Shown here one piece after another: positions 6,939-10,684 of a stretch of 10,684 bases of DNA. Within the stretch, counting starts at the first letter, position 1; each line of letters starts with the position of its first letter. Source of the stretch: Ignavibacteriota bacterium (GTDB taxonomy: Bacteria > Bacteroidota > Kapaibacteriia > Palsa-1295). The notes beneath the pieces were generated by a model. That model searched no databases. It was given only the letters and a program-made list of their open reading frames with translations, and had not been told where the DNA came from. A program made the translations under genes and the position numbers. The stretch is from positions 1 through 10,684 of the forward strand of contig PLXB01000086.1 of assembly GCA_003151215.1 (NCBI GenBank). Direction: 5' to 3'.

Positions 6939-7349
6939 ATGAGCAAAGTAACGAAAGTAGCAGTGATAACGATAATCGGATTGGCTTTCAGCCTCTTCGG
7001 CGAATCGCGAGCTCAGGCGCAATTTTCGAAAGCGGTTGTGGTGCTTAAAGGAGTCGTTCGGAATCAGCAAAATGGTAAGGCTCATTCTGTAAAGGTAAGC
7101 GTTCGTGCTGCCGGAGATAAAGCTTTAGAGATAACGGCAAGCAAGTCTAATAGTGAAAGCGGAAGTTATCTGGTGATATTACAGGCTAATAAGAAGTATT
7201 GGGTACATCTCGAAGGTCAGGACATTATCACTCAAGACGAGTTGATTGAGACTCCGAAAGCTTCGAAAACAGTTCAAATGGATAAGGATTTTGCAGTAAC
7301 TACGATCTCAATAGCACAGCATGTTGAAGATAAGGCAAGCATGCAATAA
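6939..7349 (+). CDS. Small exported protein with a carboxypeptidase-regulatory-like beta-sandwich domain
   Basis: A 136-residue protein. The ATG at 6939 gives a signal peptide (MSKVTKVAVITIIGLAFSLFGESRAQA, predicted cleavage before Gln28). The frame is open back to 6858, but those upstream residues would bury the signal peptide, so the shorter form is chosen. The mature part of about 109 residues begins with 'VVVLKGVVRNQQNGKAHSV' and continues with 'SESGSYLVILQANKKYWVHLE'. This is the pattern of carboxypeptidase-regulatory-like / transthyretin-like folds ('G.V.....G.....V.V', then 'G.Y...L.....Y.v...G'), which occur in exported proteins and in N-terminal parts of OmpA-like proteins of Bacteroidota. 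Here the domain stands alone, with no OmpA or TonB-receptor domain attached, so a binding or structural role in the periplasm or at the surface is the most that can be inferred. An intrinsic terminator follows 39 bases after the stop. Family assignment is by pattern only. Confidence 0.65.
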   Translation: MSKVTKVAVITIIGLAFSLFGESRAQAQFSKAVVVLKGVVRNQQNGKAHSVKVSVRAAGDKALEITASKSNSESGSYLVILQANKKYWVHLEGQDIITQDELIETPKASKTVQMDKDFAVTTISIAQHVEDKASMQ

Positions 7350-7388
7350 AGTTTGGTCTGATACAGAAGAAGGATGATGCATGATTAG

Positions 7389-7424
7389 AACGCGCTCTTC
7401 GGAGCGCGTTTTGTTTATTTTTTT
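7389..7424 (+). terminator. Rho-independent terminator with UUCG tetraloop
   Basis: A perfect 9-base-pair stem, AACGCGCTC (7389-7397) and GAGCGCGTT (7402-7410), closes on a TTCG loop (7398-7401), giving the exceptionally stable C(UUCG)G tetraloop. A T-rich tract (7409-7424, only one G and one A) follows. It ends the transcript that includes the small exported protein and separates it from the arylsulfotransferase-like genes. Because it runs almost into the possible GTG at 7429, it also argues for the later start at 7552 for the next gene. Confidence 0.92.
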
Positions 7425-7551
7425 CTGAGTGAAACAAACGAAGGGTTTATCGTGTCATCTCTTTGGTGCATTATCTGCAGGTCTGTTGGGGATCGGCTGG
7501 GGATTCTGCAAGATTGCGGTTATTGAAAAGGCGATATTGTATTACTTCAAG

Positions 7552-9474
7552 ATGCCTCATAAGATCTCTTATTTTGTCCGATTTCTCTTCATAATGGCGT
7601 TATTATACGGCAGCGTTCACTCTCAAGTGATAAACAAGCCGTATGAAGGTCACAAAAGCATTGATTTCCCTCCATCCGCTCTCATTCCTCAAGTTCCTAA
7701 AAGTTTAAAAGATCCTATTATCTATCAATTTCCGAAGGATCGTGATCTTTATGTTCAACCTCAAACGACATTGATCCTTCACTTGAACAAAACTTTGGGA
7801 CATTTTCAGGCATCAGATCTTTCTTTCATTGTCAAAGGTGATTTAAGTGGGATTCATTTGGGAAAAATCGTGACCGCTGACGATCAGGAAACTGTCATTT
7901 TTAAGCCGGATATCCCCTTTACCTTAGGTGAGAACGTAAGAGTAACATTCACATGGTTAGGAGCCGATATACCTGGGACTACTTACAGTTTTCGTATTAC
8001 ATCAATGACCGAGTCGGAACAAGCATTTTGGAGGAAGAATCTTTCTGAAAGCGAAGAAAGAAAAAATAAAGCATTTCGAGATCAAGCCGACTTAAAGAGA
8101 CCATCTCAGGAAATACAGCAAGTTCCTTCCGATACTTTGCCATGGTATTTTCCACAGCTTACCGTAGATCGTAATTTTGACGGTTCGGATTCGGGATATG
8201 TTTTTCTCGGTCTCATTGGTACTGCGACCGCTCAGACCACAGTACAATTTGCATTCGTGTCCATTTCGGATAATACAGGCAGCCCTCTTTTTTTTAATGA
8301 AATTGGACAAGATGGAGCCACAACTGCAGATTTTAGACTTCAGTCGAATAATACTCTCACCTACCCCGATGTCGCCAGACAAGAATTTTATGAAATGGAT
8401 CTGCAATATAAAGTTATCGATAGTTTCAAATGCGGAAACGGGCTGGAGACCGACACGCATGATATTGAACTACTGCCCAATGGCGGAGCAATGTTAGTAG
8501 CGGTGAATCCGGTACTGATCGATAATGTAATCGTTTATGATAATGTTATTCAGATACTTGACGGATCAAAGAATGTTATTTTCCAGTGGAATGCCCTTGA
8601 TCATTTCAAAATGAGCGATGAAACGCATGAAGATACGACGTTAGCTTTCCTTGACTTTGCCCATATTAACTCTATCCAAACCGATACTGACGGCAATATT
8701 ATTGCTTCATTCCGAAATATGGACGAAGTGACAAAAATAGGGCGCGATAGCGGTAATATCATTTGGCGGTGGGGAGGTAAGCATAATGAGTTTACTTTTT
8801 TAGGTGATACGCTTCAATTCTCTCATCAGCACCATGTTCGGCGAATAAAAAGCGGACATATCACGATGATGGATAACGGGGATTTTCATTCAATATACTC
8901 CCAAGGCATTCCAACAATTGCCCCAAGTTCTCGGGCAATGGAATATGATTTGGATGAAATTCATCATACGGCAACGGCTTTCTGGCAATTTACAAATCTT
9001 CCCTATATCAATGCGGCCGGAAGCGTGCAGCGACTTGATAATGGGAATACATTCATCGGAATGGGAAATGTCAGTTCACCGTGCGCAATGGAAGTGACTT
9101 CGGGAGGCGATGTCGTATTCCAACTTTCTCTTCCTCACGGAACAATCAGTTATCGTGCTTACCGGTTCAAAATACCAAACTTAGCTGCTGTTCAGGATGC
9201 CGGACAAATATATTCATTTGGTATTGAAAACATCTATCCGAATCCAGCTCTAAATGCGACGACCATTACTTTTTTTGCTGTTGACCAGGGGCTTGCGAAG
9301 ATCGAACTCATCAATGTCTTGGGGCATACTGTGCGTACCTTGACTCAAAAAATTTCCGGTGCAGGTAAGTATTCATTTGATCTCGAGGTTCATGATCTTC
9401 CGAGTGGCATGTATTTTTGCAGGCTTTATGAGAACGGCGAATCGGCGGTGAAAATGGTAATAGTTCGGAAATAA
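7552..9474 (+). CDS. Secreted arylsulfotransferase-family protein with Ig-like domain and T9SS sorting domain
   Basis: A 640-residue protein. The ATG at 7552 gives a signal peptide (MPHKISYFVRFLFIMALLYGSVHSQ); the frame is open to 7429, but that start abuts a terminator. Residues about 58-151 resemble a bacterial SbsA-type Ig-like domain ('FIVKGDLSGIHLGKI', 'TVIFKPDIPFTLGENVRV'). A charged helical linker follows (about 152-190), then an arylsulfotransferase-like beta-propeller: 'THDIELLPNGG' (His303), 'FAHINSIQTDTDGNII' (His371), 'SFRNMDEVTKI' (Arg388), 'IIWRWGGKHNEF', and 'SHQHHVRRI' (His425/427/428). Bacterial aryl-sulfate sulfotransferases move a sulfate between phenols through a sulfated His; in the E. 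coli enzyme the active site is recalled as three His and one Arg, with the central His and Arg 18 apart (here 17). Residues 563-640 are a T9SS type A sorting domain ('YPNP', 'LINVLGHTVRTL', 'LPSGMYFCRL'). It should therefore be exported by the T9SS and fixed on the surface or released. Activity is inferred; the substrate is unknown. Confidence 0.85.
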   Translation: MPHKISYFVRFLFIMALLYGSVHSQVINKPYEGHKSIDFPPSALIPQVPKSLKDPIIYQFPKDRDLYVQPQTTLILHLNKTLGHFQASDLSFIVKGDLSGIHLGKIVTADDQETVIFKPDIPFTLGENVRVTFTWLGADIPGTTYSFRITSMTESEQAFWRKNLSESEERKNKAFRDQADLKRPSQEIQQVPSDTLPWYFPQLTVDRNFDGSDSGYVFLGLIGTATAQTTVQFAFVSISDNTGSPLFFNEIGQDGATTADFRLQSNNTLTYPDVARQEFYEMDLQYKVIDSFKCGNGLETDTHDIELLPNGGAMLVAVNPVLIDNVIVYDNVIQILDGSKNVIFQWNALDHFKMSDETHEDTTLAFLDFAHINSIQTDTDGNIIASFRNMDEVTKIGRDSGNIIWRWGGKHNEFTFLGDTLQFSHQHHVRRIKSGHITMMDNGDFHSIYSQGIPTIAPSSRAMEYDLDEIHHTATAFWQFTNLPYINAAGSVQRLDNGNTFIGMGNVSSPCAMEVTSGGDVVFQLSLPHGTISYRAYRFKIPNLAAVQDAGQIYSFGIENIYPNPALNATTITFFAVDQGLAKIELINVLGHTVRTLTQKISGAGKYSFDLEVHDLPSGMYFCRLYENGESAVKMVIVRK

Positions 9475-9617
9475 TTGATTGCATTTAAACTATTGAGACG
9501 TGTTTTTCTCTTATATACTGATTGTAAAACTGCTATATAATTTTTCAGATAAGTTTATAGTATAAGACAGTTAAGAGATTCTATTTTTTTAGATGCGGAA
9601 ATTCCGTTTAGAGATCT

Positions 9618-10684
9618 ATGAGAGTGAGTGTTATTTGTAGCCCGAAGTTTATAGTGCTTTTTTTGAGCATAGCGATCTGTGCTGACGTTCAGCCGCAGAC
9701 CGGAAATAATTTCGTGAGTGCAGTATATAGCTACCCTGTTCCTAACTCCACTGAGAATCCTTCAAGAACAACGATCGGTATACGTTTCAGCGAAGCGATT
9801 ATGCGATCCTCGTTAGAAAAAAGTGATTTCACTATTACCGGATCATCAAGCGGAGTTCATATGGGGAAGATAACCCTGGCATTAGATGGCCGTACTCTGA
9901 TCTTTACTCCGGATAACTTTTTTTTATACGGAGAAAAGGTCGAAGTAGTTATTGGTTCACTCTCATGTTTGTCCGGAAAGAATACAACGCCATACTCATT
10001 TACATTTCAGATCTCAGGTTCAAAAAATATTCCGTATAATTACGTAATGAGATCACTAGGATCTATGGCTACTTCTTCGAATCCTGACTTCAGGTCGCCC
10101 TGGATCAAGTCAAGTGTTATGGTGAATGATACCCTTCCGGTTGATTTTCCAGCGATCTATATTACGAAGAATAATAATCCTGCTCCCGGCAATATTTATC
10201 TCGCTGATTTTAAAGCGACCAATAATGACAAAGGCAATTATCTTATAGAGTTGGACAATGAAGGGAATGTCCTTTTTGAGCGCAGCACCTGGCCCAGTTA
10301 CGCTACGGATTTCACGATGCAGCCCAACGGACTTCTCACATATTTTGATAATGATCTGGGAATAGACAGTACTGATTTTCGATATTGCTTTTATGGTATG
10401 GATTCCAACTATAAAGTTATTGATACATTCCAAGCGGCACATGGATATCTTACCGATGATCATGAACTGATCTTCTTACCCGGAGGCGGTTATGCTTTGA
10501 TCGCACAAATGGATGAGCAGCTCGATACGCGTAATTTAGTACCGAAAGGACAGACGGGAGATAGCAATACAACTATTGTGGCGAGCATCATTCAGGAATT
10601 TGATTCCGCTAAAAATCTCATCTTTGAGTGGCGAACGATAGATCACTTTGCCATATCAGATATGACCAATACGGATTTTTCTTT
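9618..10684 (+). CDS. Second arylsulfotransferase-family protein, tandem paralogue (3' truncated by window edge)
   Basis: The frame is open from ATG 9618 to the right edge (355 complete codons) and continues beyond it. It begins with a signal peptide (MRVSVICSPKFIVLFLSIAICA..., cleavage somewhere around residues 22-27). Then comes an SbsA-type Ig-like domain that aligns with the upstream gene: 'DFTITGSSSGVHMGKITL' against 'DLSFIVKGDLSGIHLGKIVT', and 'LIFTPDNFFLYGEKVEV' against 'VIFKPDIPFTLGENVRV'. The start of an arylsulfotransferase-like propeller follows, with 'YKVIDTFQA' and 'TDDHELIFLPGGGYALI' (His282, equivalent to His303 of the neighbour) and 'NLIFEWRTIDHF' matching 'NVIFQWNALDHF'. The helical linker of the first paralogue is shorter here. 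The central His/Arg, the later His residues and any sorting domain lie outside the window, so activity and T9SS export cannot be judged. The 143-base AT-rich gap before it contains no clear terminator, so the two could be co-transcribed. Confidence 0.82.
   Translation, partial: MRVSVICSPKFIVLFLSIAICADVQPQTGNNFVSAVYSYPVPNSTENPSRTTIGIRFSEAIMRSSLEKSDFTITGSSSGVHMGKITLALDGRTLIFTPDNFFLYGEKVEVVIGSLSCLSGKNTTPYSFTFQISGSKNIPYNYVMRSLGSMATSSNPDFRSPWIKSSVMVNDTLPVDFPAIYITKNNNPAPGNIYLADFKATNNDKGNYLIELDNEGNVLFERSTWPSYATDFTMQPNGLLTYFDNDLGIDSTDFRYCFYGMDSNYKVIDTFQAAHGYLTDDHELIFLPGGGYALIAQMDEQLDTRNLVPKGQTGDSNTTIVASIIQEFDSAKNLIFEWRTIDHFAISDMTNTDFS

Noticed and set aside
7429..7551. N-terminal extension of the arylsulfotransferase-like gene from GTG 7429
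   Set aside because: The start sits 5 bases after the terminator T tract, has no ribosome site and would bury the signal peptide that begins at 7552.
9493..9560. Promoter-like TATAAT (9536-9541) before the second arylsulfotransferase-like gene
   Set aside because: The region is AT-rich, no matching -35 element is found at a proper distance, and the main sigma factor of this group is known to favour a different consensus; not reported as a feature.
10110..10463. Open frame of 117 residues on the - strand near the right edge
   Set aside because: The + strand is occupied by the second arylsulfotransferase-like gene, which aligns with its upstream paralogue through this stretch.
1..10684. CRISPR array, transfer RNA, insertion sequence or prophage
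   Set aside because: No regularly spaced direct repeats, no cloverleaf-like sequence, and no transposase or integrase-like product was seen on either strand.

Overview
The window looks like chromosomal DNA from a Gram-negative member of the Bacteroidota / Ignavibacteria / Kapabacteria side of the FCB group. The grounds are a type IX secretion system (T9SS) locus (C-terminal part of a PorU-like sortase followed by PorV), several exported proteins whose signal peptides end just before Gln, and a secreted enzyme with a T9SS C-terminal sorting domain. Exact phylum or species cannot be fixed from sequence reading alone. All genes lie on the + strand and intergenic gaps are short (under 180 bases). 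I see no tRNA, rRNA, CRISPR array or insertion sequence.

Layout. 1-1087: 3' end of porU, cut by the window edge. 1110-2192: porV. 2258-3154: an exported or envelope protein resembling DUF5683 proteins. 3218-3877 and 3882-4616: two tandem, diverged paralogous exported helical proteins of unknown function. 4636-6765: a 709-residue protein that joins a GNAT-type acyltransferase (about residues 1-380) to a complete MeaB/ArgK-type G3E GTPase (about 394-709). 6939-7349: a small exported beta-sandwich-like protein, followed by a strong intrinsic terminator at 7389-7424. 7552-9474: a secreted arylsulfotransferase-like beta-propeller with an N-terminal Ig-like domain and a T9SS sorting domain. 9618 to the right edge: a second, tandem arylsulfotransferase-like paralogue, cut at the edge.

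How the parts fit. PorV is the outer-membrane shuttle that brings T9SS cargo to the PorU sortase, which removes the C-terminal sorting domain and attaches the cargo to the cell surface. The arylsulfotransferase-like protein at 7552-9474 carries such a sorting domain, so machinery and a likely client are within 7 kb of each other. The DUF5683-like protein and the helical pair sit directly downstream of porV and may be envelope or T9SS-associated factors, but this rests only on position. The GNAT-MeaB protein is a cytoplasmic enzyme or chaperone that does not obviously belong to the secretion theme. It is the most unusual object in the window, because MeaB GTPases normally act as separate chaperones of B12-dependent acyl-CoA mutases (or are fused to the mutase, as in IcmF).
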